From: JBGZEX01 sp041846495
GTDB lineage: Bacteria; Bacteroidota; Bacteroidia; Bacteroidales; Marinifilaceae
Direction of reading: 5' to 3'
NCBI GenBank assembly: GCA_041846495.1
Contig: JBGZEX010000069.1
Coordinates: forward strand, 1 to 64,000
Length of the DNA stretch: 64,000 nucleotides
Part shown: one piece after another, positions 37,120-46,341 of the stretch
Layout: every line of letters starts with the position of its first letter
Numbering within the stretch: position 1 is the stretch's first letter
Notes under the pieces: model-generated
Told to the model about the DNA's origin: nothing
The model's database searches: none
Seen by the model: the letters and a program-made list of their open reading frames with translations, nothing else
Translations under genes and position numbers: made by a program

Positions 37120-37132
37120 ATCTTTAGTTGTT

Positions 37133-39130
37133 TTACGGTTTTACGTATAGTCCTTGTTTTAAATCCTCCATAGTGGGATTATAGTCGTTTTTTTCTATTT
37201 TGATTTCTTTTAACGAACCGTTTTCCACGACGGTTTTCAAAAAGGAATAATCGGTAAATGCCTTTAAATTGACCATTTCTACGGAGGTTAATTTATTCAG
37301 ACTCTTAAATCCGTTCATATGAGTCAATTTGGAGTTGTTGTTAACGGGATAATAGCTTACGATTTTTAATGTTTCGACGGTTGTCAAATTCGGAAAATCC
37401 GTATTTGTCAAATCGGGAGAGTCTATATGCAGCGATATGATTGTTTCCGCCAAAGGGCAAATGACGGAACTTATACTTATTTCTCCGTTATGATTCTTGG
37501 TGTATACGGAGGGAATGCATGGCATGCTGAATTTTCCTTTAACCGATTTCAAGACAGGAAATTTCAATGTGCGCATATTTGCCGATTTTATAGTCAACTT
37601 GTTTTCGACGATTTCCAGATCGGGTAGAGTATAATCCTGTGCTTTTTCGGTTATGACATCGAGGATTGAAAAGTCGTTTGCTTTCTTTAAACCTTTTATG
37701 AGGGGAATATGTTCCTGTCTGAAATTGGTCACTCCTTTTAAGCTGAAAGAATTCAATTCTTGCGGAAGAAGGATTTCGGATAAATTCGAGCAATTGGAGA
37801 TATTCAAATTCTTGAATGAGATATGGGATAAGTTCAAACTTTCCTTTATAAGAAGAACCTCGATTTCTATCGTTTCCGCTTTTTTCAGGGATTTGAAGAA
37901 AGGGCTCAAACTTTGAAGGCTCGTTAAATTGGAAATCGATATTTTACCTCCTACATTTTCGACGGCGATTTGCTCTAAATTTTTTAAAGGAGAACCGTGG
38001 ATGATGAAATTTCCTCCGGCTTCTTTAATTTTAGGGGCGAGGATTCTCGATAATTTTTTGTTATTATGCAATTTGAACTCATTGGTATTTTCCAAAGCCG
38101 GAAGATATAATTCGGCAATATTCGAGGAGTTTTCCAAAGAGAAATCCCCGTTTACGGTTTTCAGAACGGGCAGAGAAAAAGTGCCTAAGGAGGTTAAGTC
38201 GGATATTTTGAAGTTGCCGCTTACCGTTTGCAGTTTCGGAAAATCCGCCTTTTTCAGGGCCGGTAGTTTATCGAGGGTAAGGTTTCCGGATATTGCATTC
38301 AGGCGTTTCATTTTGATGGCACTTAACCTGTAGCCTTTAATGGAAATATCGCCTGCTTTCTGCAGTTCGGGGAAGTCGAGTTCGGCAATCCTGCTTGCTT
38401 CGATATGAATGCCGCCTCTTATTTCGGTCATAACCGGAAGATGAATTTCTTTTATCGTATCGCTTTTAATCACGATATCCCCATATGCGATTCGAAGTGA
38501 TTTTAACGTCAGGGTTTTGACGAATTTGTTATCGTTTAGCAAAATGCTGCCCGTTTCGTTCAGGTTACGCAATCCCGATAAATCGCGTCCTTTGTATGTC
38601 GGATTGACGATGATTTTATGATTGACTTTGGTGAGATAGGTGAGAGCATCGATATTGCTTACGGAATCCGTTCCGGTTTCACGTCCGATAATCAGATTCC
38701 CTTCCACTTTCGATATACCCTTTTCCGCAAAAGTTTTTACATCTTCGTCGGTAGCTAATAGAATATCTCCGGCAGCCGTAGCTTTTTGTCGCAGAATACG
38801 AACGATATATGTCCGTTTTTCTCCGTTATAAGATATTACATTGAAAACCTGATCGTTGTTCCAATCGGTAATTTGGGTAGGCTCCGGTAAAATACAGGCT
38901 TGTTCGCTAATAGTGTATGCAGCTTTAGCGTTGTTTAAATCCAATTCGATGGGCACGTATATGTCGACCGTGTTTCCCGAGCTTATTACGCCTTTATATT
39001 CCTGAGTATTTATCGTCAGATTAAGCGATAGAAGGCGATTGTCTGTTCCGTTGAAAGGACTGTCTTTGCCGCATGAGGAAAGCAGGACGGTCAATAATAA
39101 AACGGATAATATCTGATATGTTTTTTTCAT
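37133..39130 (-). CDS. Leucine-rich surface lipoprotein, tandem copy 1
   Basis: A 665-residue paralogue of the following gene, 13 bases upstream of it. Lipobox LLSSC, then GKDSPFNG; a DUF5018-type domain (about 30-110, with ILPEPTQITDWNNDQVFNV); then the shared start of the repeat region (NLIIGRETGTDSVSNIDAL) and repeated units such as LPVMTEIRGGIHI and FPELQKAGDISIKG. Both copies keep the GTDS-S-IDAL and NPTYKG-DL-GL segments and the C-terminal YNPT-EDLK-G-YVKP, while the middle repeats differ, suggesting the two bind different partners. Ligand unknown. Located between the PKD-type gene and copy 2 in the riboswitch-led operon. Confidence 0.75.
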   Translation of the reverse strand: MKKTYQILSVLLLTVLLSSCGKDSPFNGTDNRLLSLNLTINTQEYKGVISSGNTVDIYVPIELDLNNAKAAYTISEQACILPEPTQITDWNNDQVFNVISYNGEKRTYIVRILRQKATAAGDILLATDEDVKTFAEKGISKVEGNLIIGRETGTDSVSNIDALTYLTKVNHKIIVNPTYKGRDLSGLRNLNETGSILLNDNKFVKTLTLKSLRIAYGDIVIKSDTIKEIHLPVMTEIRGGIHIEASRIAELDFPELQKAGDISIKGYRLSAIKMKRLNAISGNLTLDKLPALKKADFPKLQTVSGNFKISDLTSLGTFSLPVLKTVNGDFSLENSSNIAELYLPALENTNEFKLHNNKKLSRILAPKIKEAGGNFIIHGSPLKNLEQIAVENVGGKISISNLTSLQSLSPFFKSLKKAETIEIEVLLIKESLNLSHISFKNLNISNCSNLSEILLPQELNSFSLKGVTNFRQEHIPLIKGLKKANDFSILDVITEKAQDYTLPDLEIVENKLTIKSANMRTLKFPVLKSVKGKFSMPCIPSVYTKNHNGEISISSVICPLAETIISLHIDSPDLTNTDFPNLTTVETLKIVSYYPVNNNSKLTHMNGFKSLNKLTSVEMVNLKAFTDYSFLKTVVENGSLKEIKIEKNDYNPTMEDLKQGLYVKP

Positions 39131-39189
39131 ACGAAAATTTATTGTTTTTTGTTAACTGTAATATATGGGATAATCATGGCATTTGTTCG

Positions 39190-40884
39190 TTACCTATTTT
39201 TTACTTGTATGTCCATAAATCTGAAGACCTCCGTAGAATTTTCACCCAACCAACCTGCTTTTACATTGAGTCCGGTTTGTACTTTGATGAAATCGATATA
39301 CTCCAAATGAATGTCTTTTCCGTCGAATGTCCGGGCATTTTTGATTTTAAAGTGATTGGCATTGGCCGATGCGTTGTAATTGATATCGTCCGTTAACCTG
39401 TCGATGGGACTGAAATTGTCGACATAGCCCCAATCGAATTCTTTGTTTACCCAATAAGTGCCTTGACCCGATTGATCTTCGGTTCTGGATTCCAAACAGG
39501 TACCTCTTAAAGTATAGGTGTTTTCTTTTACCCAATTGGGATAATAATAATCCTGTTGATGAAAACCCAACCAATCGATTTCGCCTTTTTTGCCGAAATT
39601 ATCCGTCCATAGGGTATTCGATTTGGGAACGGAAGGGCGGTAATAGGTGACTTCGTAATCTTGTACCGTGCCGGGTTTCCCGGTTTCGCTTCCTTTCAAC
39701 TCATACCAGTTGTCATCCGGCAAGCCGTTTCCGTTTTCGTCCTGCATTACCCAAACGATTCCCGGTTCGGAGCTTCCTTTGAAGGAATTTCCGAAAATAG
39801 CGAAATCCCATGTTCCGGTATTCTTTATACTGTGGTCGAAGCCCACTACGATATATCCTCCGAAACCGCCCAAGGAGACGTATTGGTTTCCGGGTTTCAA
39901 TCGCTCTTCCGCATATTTATTGGCCTCTTCCATGGTATAAGCGGTATAACGCTCGTTGACGAATTGTCCGGGGGCCGGAAGAAACTCGAATACTTTGGTG
40001 GAATAAGGACTGCTGCTTGCCGTAATGGGCCGGAAGTATTTCTCCGGAGCAACGGTGTTGACTACAATGGACGCTTCTCCTTTTTTCTCCCCTTTCGTCG
40101 CTACGACTTTTACATTCGTTTTTCCGAGGGCGGAGGGGGTATACACGAATTTATCGGTCGTTTGTGCCTTATCTTCCTTTCCGTTTACAAACCATTGAAA
40201 ACGGATGTTTTTCGTACTCGGCATGGTAGGGATAATGCGTATCGTTCTTCCCAATGTCGCCGATTGTTCCGGATAAGTAAAAGAGATGTACAAGGGAGCT
40301 TCTTTTACCACTAATATTTTTATGAGGTATTCGTCTTCTCCATCTTCATTTTCCGCTTTGAGATTGATAAAGTACAGTCCTTCCTCATTCGAAACGAAGG
40401 AATATTCATCGGCTTGAGAAACCTCTTTATTATCCATAATCCAATGGAGCTTCAATCCCTCTTTGTTGGCGATTTCCGGTTTGAAAATATATTTTTCACC
40501 GGTTTCCAACATAATGTCGTTTCCGCCTTCCATGCCGATAATGGGTAAATCCAAATCGAGGACGTCGATTTTTATTTCTTTTTGTGCATTCCCGTCCGGA
40601 GTCGTTACTTTGAAGGTTACGAAATAAGTTCCTGTTTCCTTTTCTTTAAATGTAAGTCGTTTCTCCGTTCCGATAACTTTTCCGTTGAGTTTCCACGAAT
40701 AAACCGTATAATCTCCGGCATTCTCGACAGTCGGCTCGATTAATAAATTGCGGTCGGACTTAATGGAGAAATCGGTTTTTTCCATTATTATTTGGGGAGG
40801 CAGCGTAGTTTCGATATCTCGGCATGCCGTGATAAACATTGCCGTAAGGATTGCCCATCCCGTGATGATTTGTTTGTTTTTCAT
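39190..40884 (-). CDS. PKD-domain cell-surface lipoprotein of the B12 locus
   Basis: A 564-residue lipoprotein (lipobox FITAC, then RDIET). Three PKD/Ig-like domains (about 30-110, 112-195, 198-282; each with a Y-W or F-W core such as YTVYSWKLNGKVIG, LKLHWIMDNKEV and IRFQWFVNGKED) precede a 280-residue C-terminal domain rich in aromatic residues (YVSLGGFGGYIVVGFDHSI, DNWYELKGSETG, DFIKVQTGLNVKAGWLGE). This C-terminal domain with PKD repeats recurs in Bacteroidota B12 loci. It sits 37 bases downstream of the btuG-like gene. A surface role in corrinoid capture is inferred from operon and riboswitch, not from a known binding motif. Confidence 0.75.
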   Translation of the reverse strand: MKNKQIITGWAILTAMFITACRDIETTLPPQIIMEKTDFSIKSDRNLLIEPTVENAGDYTVYSWKLNGKVIGTEKRLTFKEKETGTYFVTFKVTTPDGNAQKEIKIDVLDLDLPIIGMEGGNDIMLETGEKYIFKPEIANKEGLKLHWIMDNKEVSQADEYSFVSNEEGLYFINLKAENEDGEDEYLIKILVVKEAPLYISFTYPEQSATLGRTIRIIPTMPSTKNIRFQWFVNGKEDKAQTTDKFVYTPSALGKTNVKVVATKGEKKGEASIVVNTVAPEKYFRPITASSSPYSTKVFEFLPAPGQFVNERYTAYTMEEANKYAEERLKPGNQYVSLGGFGGYIVVGFDHSIKNTGTWDFAIFGNSFKGSSEPGIVWVMQDENGNGLPDDNWYELKGSETGKPGTVQDYEVTYYRPSVPKSNTLWTDNFGKKGEIDWLGFHQQDYYYPNWVKENTYTLRGTCLESRTEDQSGQGTYWVNKEFDWGYVDNFSPIDRLTDDINYNASANANHFKIKNARTFDGKDIHLEYIDFIKVQTGLNVKAGWLGENSTEVFRFMDIQVKNR

Positions 40885-40921
40885 AGATATGCGTAATTAA
40901 ATCGTAATACAATCATTTTTT

Positions 40922-42070
40922 CTATTCGTATAAAAAAGCGAAATGTCCGGGGATATCCCCCGTATCCACCTTCCATTTTAATTTTCCGAATTTATTGTAG
41001 CAAAGTAAAGTGCCCGGCGTCACGTAGTCGATGGCATCGGTAATATAAATGTCCCGGGTTACCGGATTCACTTTCACCCCGTACGGAATAACGATATCTT
41101 TTTCGGTCCCGTCGGTGATGAAGTTTCGGGATAGAATTTCTTTGGTTTTTATATTGAAAATGCCGTACGTTATGGTATTCCGTTTTGTGTTGTGATTCCA
41201 TTCGACGGCATAAACATATGCGGAGTCGCCTATAATATCGAGGTTCGTTACACCCATATCGAGACTATAGCTTACTTTTTCCGTTGCAATATCTATAAAA
41301 TATAGTTTCGAAGGGATGTTGTAATAATCGCCTCGACTACTTACAATGAGTTCGTTATAAGGCGTAACCCTCAGTCGATGCAGGTTTATGGCTACGTCGA
41401 TTTTCTTTTCCTCTTTAAAGGATTCGATATCGATGACGGACACCGTCCTGTCGTAATTCGGAAACATATATCCGCCGGAATTGGCTACGTAGATTTTGTT
41501 ATTTACGATTGCCAATTCTTCGGGCTGATAACCTACGTTTACCGTACGCGTGACTTTCAGCGTTGTCGTGTCGATTTCGGCGACATAACCGACACGGGCG
41601 TTTTGGTCGAATTTTACGGGAGCCACATAGGAAGAAGCATAGGCTTTCCCGTTATGGAATTTGATGTAACGTACGTTGGGAATCTTGATTTCTCCTATAT
41701 GCCGGGTCGTTTTGGCATCCATTACTTCAATATAATTCGAAACATTGATGACGGCATAGAGTTTACCGCCGTAAATGCCGATGTCGTTTCCCACATCTCC
41801 CAATTCTTTTATTACGGTGGGATTGGCTTCGGCATAAATATTCCGGTGGTAAATTCCGGTGGTAAAATCGAAATAGTCGAGACTGGCTTTATTGCTCCCC
41901 ATATTCCCTTCGTTCAACAGATAAAAACCCTTTAGATTACCCGTATTTTCATAGGCAACTTTCGTTTCGGTGGAAGTCGAATACAAAATCTCGTATTCTT
42001 TGCGGCATCCGTTCGATAGGAGAAAAAGAAACAGGATGCAGGACAGGCGGAATATGTGTTTCCCTTTCAT
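40922..42070 (-). CDS. btuG: BtuG-like surface B12-binding propeller lipoprotein
   Basis: A 382-residue lipoprotein (lipobox LLSNGC, then RKEYE) folding as a YncE-like seven-bladed propeller: FYLLNEGNMGSNKASLDYF, ELGDVGNDIGIYGGKLYAV, and repeated blades such as VIDIESFKEEKKID. These segments fit BtuG, the Bacteroides surface lipoprotein that binds cobalamin with very high affinity and sits as a lid on BtuB. The gene begins two bases after the btuB stop and lies downstream of a cobalamin riboswitch, the standard btuB-btuG arrangement. I call it BtuG with good confidence. Confidence 0.88.
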   Translation of the reverse strand: MKGKHIFRLSCILFLFLLSNGCRKEYEILYSTSTETKVAYENTGNLKGFYLLNEGNMGSNKASLDYFDFTTGIYHRNIYAEANPTVIKELGDVGNDIGIYGGKLYAVINVSNYIEVMDAKTTRHIGEIKIPNVRYIKFHNGKAYASSYVAPVKFDQNARVGYVAEIDTTTLKVTRTVNVGYQPEELAIVNNKIYVANSGGYMFPNYDRTVSVIDIESFKEEKKIDVAINLHRLRVTPYNELIVSSRGDYYNIPSKLYFIDIATEKVSYSLDMGVTNLDIIGDSAYVYAVEWNHNTKRNTITYGIFNIKTKEILSRNFITDGTEKDIVIPYGVKVNPVTRDIYITDAIDYVTPGTLLCYNKFGKLKWKVDTGDIPGHFAFLYE

Positions 42071-42072
42071 AG

Positions 42073-44097
42073 TTAAAATGTCATGTCGAAAGTTAGACGG
42101 AAATTTCGTCCCGGCATGGGATAGCTTAAGACCACTTCGTAGTGTTGGTTCATCATATTATTTATATCCAGCAAAATACGGTATTTTATTCGATGTCTTC
42201 CGGAAAAATCCTTACGGAAACTTATGTCGTTTGTATACCAGGGTTGCATTTCGTTATCCGTATTGTTGTGTTTGGCATTGTACCGTTTCCCGGCATAAAT
42301 GAAACTGTAATTCATTCCCCAGGATTTATATTCCAAGGAGGCGATGGCGGAGCCGCTATGCCATGGGATATAGGGGATTTGATGCCGGTAGTACTTATCT
42401 TTTTCGTTTGTTTTGTCTACGGCTTTTTGATAGGTATAATTCAGTTTCAGGGTTAGCATAAGGTTTTTGCCTGCTTCGACGGCGACATCCGTTTTTATCT
42501 CCGCTCCCCGTATATCCACTTTCCCTAAGTTCACCATGGTCCAAAAATAGGGATTATTGGCAGGCATGGCGATGATTTTATCGGTTATTTCATTGTAGTA
42601 GACATTTGTCTGTATATAGGCAAATTTTACGAGAGAGGATGAGATGCGATAATTGATTCCGAGGTCGTATTGAAGGGCGTATTCCGGTTTGAGGGTACGT
42701 GTACCGATAAAGGTATAATAGAGATCGTTGAAAGTGGGCATTCTGAAAATTTTCTTATAAAATGCAGTGATATTCAATTCTTTATCTTTATAGGGCTTTA
42801 GAGACAGAATTACAGCCGGCGTTAAAATCTGTTTTCCGGGAGCCGGTGCGTTCTTTTTTACTTTTTCATGGATAAATGTGCCTAATCCGCTTACTTGCAG
42901 TTTAAACCATTCTATATTTACTTCTCCGGCAATAGCCGTAAGCAGAGAATTGCGGGTAGGGTAAGAAAAATCGGGCATATTCGCATCCATTTTATTCAGA
43001 GTGAAATCGACGGCGATATTGAACTGAAGACAGGGTAAAACTTTTAATTTATTCGCCGACGAAACGTACCAACTTTCTTGTCGGTACTTATTATCTACAT
43101 AGGTGGGACTTGTCCAATCCCTGTCGATATACCTGTTATAGTTGCTGGAGTATTTGACATTGAGTTTCGTGCTGTAGAAATCGCAGATTTTTTTTTCGTA
43201 TTTGCCCTGTATGAAATAATCTTCATCGTATAATCGTTGTCCGTGTCCCCATACGTTTTTTACGATAAATCCCGGAAGCCCCCGATGCGAATAATAATAG
43301 TAGCCGTGTACGTCCCAATATTCGTCTTTTCTTTCTTTGAAAAGGAAAGCTTCGGCACGCACGGCGGTTATATCTCCGTTTTTGCGGGTCGCCGTCGTAT
43401 CGTAAGCGACAAAACCTTCCTTGAATACCCGTTTGTAACGAAAAGGATATTTCCCGTCGGAGGATATTAATTCTCCGTTCAAACTGAAAGAATAACCCTT
43501 TTTGAGTTTTTGTTCCCATCTTAAAGAGGGATTGAAAAGCATAAAGGAACCGGTTTTTATCCGTAAGTCGAAATTGTGATTTTTGTCTGTTGCAAAAACC
43601 GGACGTTTGGTTTGAATGTATATGGAACCCGCAGCTCCGTAATCTTTTGCCGGTTGGAAAATACTGCTTTTTTGTCCGTTGTGTAAAGATATGTATTCTA
43701 TATTATCGAGAGAAAACTTACCTAAATCCACTTGTCCGTTCTGGGCATTTTCCAATTGTACCCCATCGTAGAAAACGCCGGTATGGTTCGCTCCCATACT
43801 TCGTATATTTACGGTTTTAAGTCCTCCCAATCCCCCGTAATCTTTAATTTGTACCCCTGAAAAATAGCGGATGGCATCGGCTACGGAGAAGCTGCTTAGT
43901 TTTTCCAATTCTTTTCCCGAAAGTCGTTGTCCCGGGATAATCTCCTTGATGGCATCTACCGTTACTATCGCTTCGGGCAAATGTTGCAGACTGTCGAGTT
44001 TCGATTGGGCTTGAAGCGTCGATATAAAGCCTGACATGACATACAGGGTATATAATATTTTTTTTCTCACTCCGTTCGGTTCGGATTTTTTTATCAT
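42073..44097 (-). CDS. btuB: TonB-dependent cobalamin receptor BtuB
   Basis: A 674-residue outer-membrane receptor: signal peptide (ending STLQAQ, about residue 31), a plug domain (SGKELEKLSSFSVADAI, then GGLGGLKTVNIRSMGANHTGV in pieces) and a 22-strand barrel ending in GRNFRLTFDMTF with the usual C-terminal Phe. No N-terminal CarboxypepD_reg domain, so it is of the BtuB rather than SusC type. It imports corrinoids with energy from TonB-ExbBD, which are not in the window. It is the first gene after the cobalamin riboswitch and is followed directly by btuG. Confidence 0.93.
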   Translation of the reverse strand: MIKKSEPNGVRKKILYTLYVMSGFISTLQAQSKLDSLQHLPEAIVTVDAIKEIIPGQRLSGKELEKLSSFSVADAIRYFSGVQIKDYGGLGGLKTVNIRSMGANHTGVFYDGVQLENAQNGQVDLGKFSLDNIEYISLHNGQKSSIFQPAKDYGAAGSIYIQTKRPVFATDKNHNFDLRIKTGSFMLFNPSLRWEQKLKKGYSFSLNGELISSDGKYPFRYKRVFKEGFVAYDTTATRKNGDITAVRAEAFLFKERKDEYWDVHGYYYYSHRGLPGFIVKNVWGHGQRLYDEDYFIQGKYEKKICDFYSTKLNVKYSSNYNRYIDRDWTSPTYVDNKYRQESWYVSSANKLKVLPCLQFNIAVDFTLNKMDANMPDFSYPTRNSLLTAIAGEVNIEWFKLQVSGLGTFIHEKVKKNAPAPGKQILTPAVILSLKPYKDKELNITAFYKKIFRMPTFNDLYYTFIGTRTLKPEYALQYDLGINYRISSSLVKFAYIQTNVYYNEITDKIIAMPANNPYFWTMVNLGKVDIRGAEIKTDVAVEAGKNLMLTLKLNYTYQKAVDKTNEKDKYYRHQIPYIPWHSGSAIASLEYKSWGMNYSFIYAGKRYNAKHNNTDNEMQPWYTNDISFRKDFSGRHRIKYRILLDINNMMNQHYEVVLSYPMPGRNFRLTFDMTF

Positions 44098-44217
44098 TAT
44101 TCCGTTTAAGAACTATTCGAAAGTACGAAGGTCTGAAACAGAGTAAGCTCGTAAAATTAATGGATATACGGTAGCCGATTATTCTGTTTTAGCTCTATTC
44201 CCCGAAAGCCGTTAAAC

Positions 44218-44400
44218 ATCATTGCGATTCCGGCAGGTCTTCTGACTTGTCCCGGGTTCCCGGATGGCCTTCCCGTTCCTTTGACGAAACAGTGGCGGAG
44301 TCGATATCCGGTTCCTTAAACGGAACTTACAGCAGCGGGTCTGTTCAGGATTTTCACCTGATTCCCTTTTCATTATTCGTAAAACGAACAATACCGAAAT
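44218..44400 (-). ncRNA. Cobalamin riboswitch controlling btuB
   Basis: The minus strand shows the conserved blocks of the cobalamin aptamer in order: a 5' helix with AAGGGAATCAGGTGAAAATC, then CCCGCTGCTGTAAG, GCCACTG (44296-44290), GGGAAGGCC, and the 3' B12 box GTCAGAAGACCTGCC (44246-44232). The aptamer ends about 120 bases before the btuB ATG. Binding of adenosyl- or methylcobalamin should lower btuB-operon expression when B12 is plentiful, probably at translation since no clear terminator follows. Confidence 0.95.
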
Positions 44401-44406
44401 CTTAAA

Positions 44407-44414
44407 CAAAGATA
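44407..44414 (-). promoter_or_regulatory. -7 box of the cobalamin riboswitch transcript
   Basis: TATCTTTG on the minus strand matches TAnnTTTG exactly and ends 7 bases upstream of the aptamer. No TTTG is seen at -33. It lies between the ftsE stop and the riboswitch. Confidence 0.6.
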
Positions 44415-44470
44415 GGAAAATTTTCGAATAAGATGAGTTTTTTATGCGGTATTTGAAAACGGATGAGTTA

Positions 44471-45199
44471 TTATTGTATTTCAGCGGAGAGCGAATTATC
44501 CGTACTTTCGTTGTTTTCACCTAAAAAACCGTTGGCGTCGGTAATGGCGCAATCGCTGCATTTGAGTATTTTGCCGGGAAATTGTTTGATTAGGTCGTAT
44601 TGATGAGTGGCGATGATAACGGTCGTCCCTTCGTTATTTATTTCTTTGAGAAGGGAGATAAGGCGCCGGGAGGCTTCGGGATCCAAATTGCCCGTAGGTT
44701 CGTCGGCAAGGATGATCGGTGGCATATTGAGCAGGGCTCTCGCTAATACGATGCGTTGTTGTTCTCCTCCGGATAATTGATACGGCATTTTCGCTGCTTT
44801 TTGTTTCATGTCTACACGTTCTAAAACATGGAGTATTTGTTTTTCGCGTTTCGATTTATCTTTCCAGCCCGTGGCTTTGAGAACGAATTCCAGGTTGGAG
44901 TATACGTTGCGGTCCGTAAGAAGTTTGAAATCTTGGAAAACAATACCGCATTTGCGTCTCAGTAAAGGTATTTCGGATTTTTTGATGTTTTTAAGATTGA
45001 AGCCGTTGATCTTTATGTGTCCTTGTTTTAAGGGCAGGTCGGCATATAAGGTTTTGAGGAAAGAACTTTTCCCGCTTCCGACTTTCCCTATTATATAAAC
45101 AAATGCCCCTTTTTCGATTTTGAGGTCTATGTTTTTTAGAATATCGATTCCCTGTTGGATGATTGTAGCATTTTTAATATCGATAATACAGTTTTCCAT
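44471..45199 (-). CDS. ftsE: Cell-division ABC ATPase FtsE
   Basis: A 242-residue ABC ATPase: Walker A GKVGSGKSS (38-46), signature LSGGEQQR (142-149), Walker B ILADEP (163-168) and the D-loop GNLDPEA. With FtsX it forms the FtsEX complex that activates peptidoglycan hydrolases at the septum. The Q-loop segment FQDFKLL is the FtsE pattern. ftsX is not adjacent, which is common in Bacteroidota; an LolD-type ATPase is the main alternative. A good promoter lies upstream, divergent from the PCMD operon. Confidence 0.85.
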   Translation of the reverse strand: MENCIIDIKNATIIQQGIDILKNIDLKIEKGAFVYIIGKVGSGKSSFLKTLYADLPLKQGHIKINGFNLKNIKKSEIPLLRRKCGIVFQDFKLLTDRNVYSNLEFVLKATGWKDKSKREKQILHVLERVDMKQKAAKMPYQLSGGEQQRIVLARALLNMPPIILADEPTGNLDPEASRRLISLLKEINNEGTTVIIATHQYDLIKQFPGKILKCSDCAITDANGFLGENNESTDNSLSAEIQ

Positions 45200-45237
45200 A
45201 TGAAATTCTTTAATCGTATATTGCGGAGCGGCATTTG

Positions 45238-45268
45238 CAAATATAATGACAAAGCCGTATAAAACAAT
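45238..45268 (-). promoter_or_regulatory. Promoter of ftsE
   Basis: On the minus strand ATTG (45268-45265), 19 bases, TATATTTG (45245-45238). The -7 box is perfect, and it lies 39 bases before the ATG. Confidence 0.7.
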
Positions 45269-45308
45269 GAAGTTTTTGATTTTAATGAATAACGAGAGGA
45301 AAAAAGAG

Positions 45309-45342
45309 TTTGAATGACTTCATTTAAAAAAGTATATATTTG
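45309..45342 (+). promoter_or_regulatory. Promoter of the PCMD-Omp85-EptA operon
   Basis: TTTG (45309-45312), 22 bases, TATATTTG (45335-45342). The ATG at 45367 is 24 bases downstream. This box overlaps a longer open frame, showing that the upstream TTG at 45340 is not the start. Confidence 0.7.
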
Positions 45343-45366
45343 CGAACTGGAATTAATGCGAATTTT

Positions 45367-46341
45367 ATGAAAAGCGATTATATGCGAGGAATAGTTTTTT
45401 TTGTCTGTTTGTTCGTTTCGGTTATGATGTGTGCGGCTCAGGAACGGATAGAGCCTGTTCCTTTCGGAAATTTCGAAACCTGGTTGGTTCGTGAAATAAA
45501 GGAGTCTTTTTTGTTGGGAGGTGCGGAAAAAACGCTCCACGAGCCGGCTCCGGCCGAACATATCAAGGGTAATAAATCTTATCGACGGCATGCTCTTTCT
45601 CCTTGGCGGACTTCGAATGTGATGGCCGATGTGGGAGTAGTGAAAACGAGTGCTTCCGTTTTTCCGGACACGGTAGACGGGAAAAAATGCGCCCGTTTGG
45701 ATACTAAGATTGAAAAATGCAAGGTGTTGGGGCTTGTGAATATTAAGGTCTTGGCCTCCGGTTCCTTATTTTTGGGCGAAATGGATGAGCCTATAAAAAA
45801 TACGAAGGAGCCGATGAAGAAGATATTGCCGGGAATCTCTTTCGAACGGCGGCCTGCGGCTTTGATGTTGGATTATAAATTCAAGGCGGTAGATAAGGAG
45901 GAACGAGTTTATATGAACGGATTCAGTGCGGTAAAAAAAGTTCCGGGAAGGGATTCCGCCGAAATCTTATTATTATTGCAAAAACGTTGGGAAGATGAGA
46001 ACGGAAATGTGTTTGCCAAAAGAATAGGAACTTTGGTGCGACGTTTGGTTTATCCCGATGCGGAATGGAAAACGGCCGTAAGATTTCCCGTCGTTTACGG
46101 AGATATTACCGCTTTGCCGGGTTATAAGTCGTATATGGGACTTATGAACAGGGAACGCATATATTATTGTAAAAACACGAAAGGAAACATCGTACCCATA
46201 CGGGAAACGGAATGGGGCGATGCAAATGATGTGCCGACTCATATGATTATTTTTATTTCTTCAAGTTGCGGCGGAGCCTATATCGGGACTGTGGGCAATA
46301 GTTTGTGGGTAGATAATATATCTTTGGTTTATACGGAATGA
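45367..46341 (+). CDS. Secreted PCMD-domain protein
   Basis: A 324-residue protein with a signal peptide (about 1-24, ending MCAAQ) and a single PCMD-type domain (PVPFGNFETWLVRE at the start, VDNISLVY at the end). PCMD stands for putative carbohydrate metabolism domain; no reaction is known, and many members look like secreted glycan-binding proteins. It is the first gene of a three-gene operon in which each gene overlaps the next (4 and 14 bases), with an Omp85-type barrel and EptA, so a role in outer-membrane or envelope maintenance is a reasonable guess. Confidence 0.75.
   Translation: MKSDYMRGIVFFVCLFVSVMMCAAQERIEPVPFGNFETWLVREIKESFLLGGAEKTLHEPAPAEHIKGNKSYRRHALSPWRTSNVMADVGVVKTSASVFPDTVDGKKCARLDTKIEKCKVLGLVNIKVLASGSLFLGEMDEPIKNTKEPMKKILPGISFERRPAALMLDYKFKAVDKEERVYMNGFSAVKKVPGRDSAEILLLLQKRWEDENGNVFAKRIGTLVRRLVYPDAEWKTAVRFPVVYGDITALPGYKSYMGLMNRERIYYCKNTKGNIVPIRETEWGDANDVPTHMIIFISSSCGGAYIGTVGNSLWVDNISLVYTE

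Noticed and set aside
44212..44520. A 102-codon minus-strand open frame
   Set aside because: It covers the cobalamin riboswitch and the end of ftsE; the RNA structure explains it.
45340..45366. Longer start of the PCMD gene at a TTG
   Set aside because: The TTG is within the -7 box TATATTTG.
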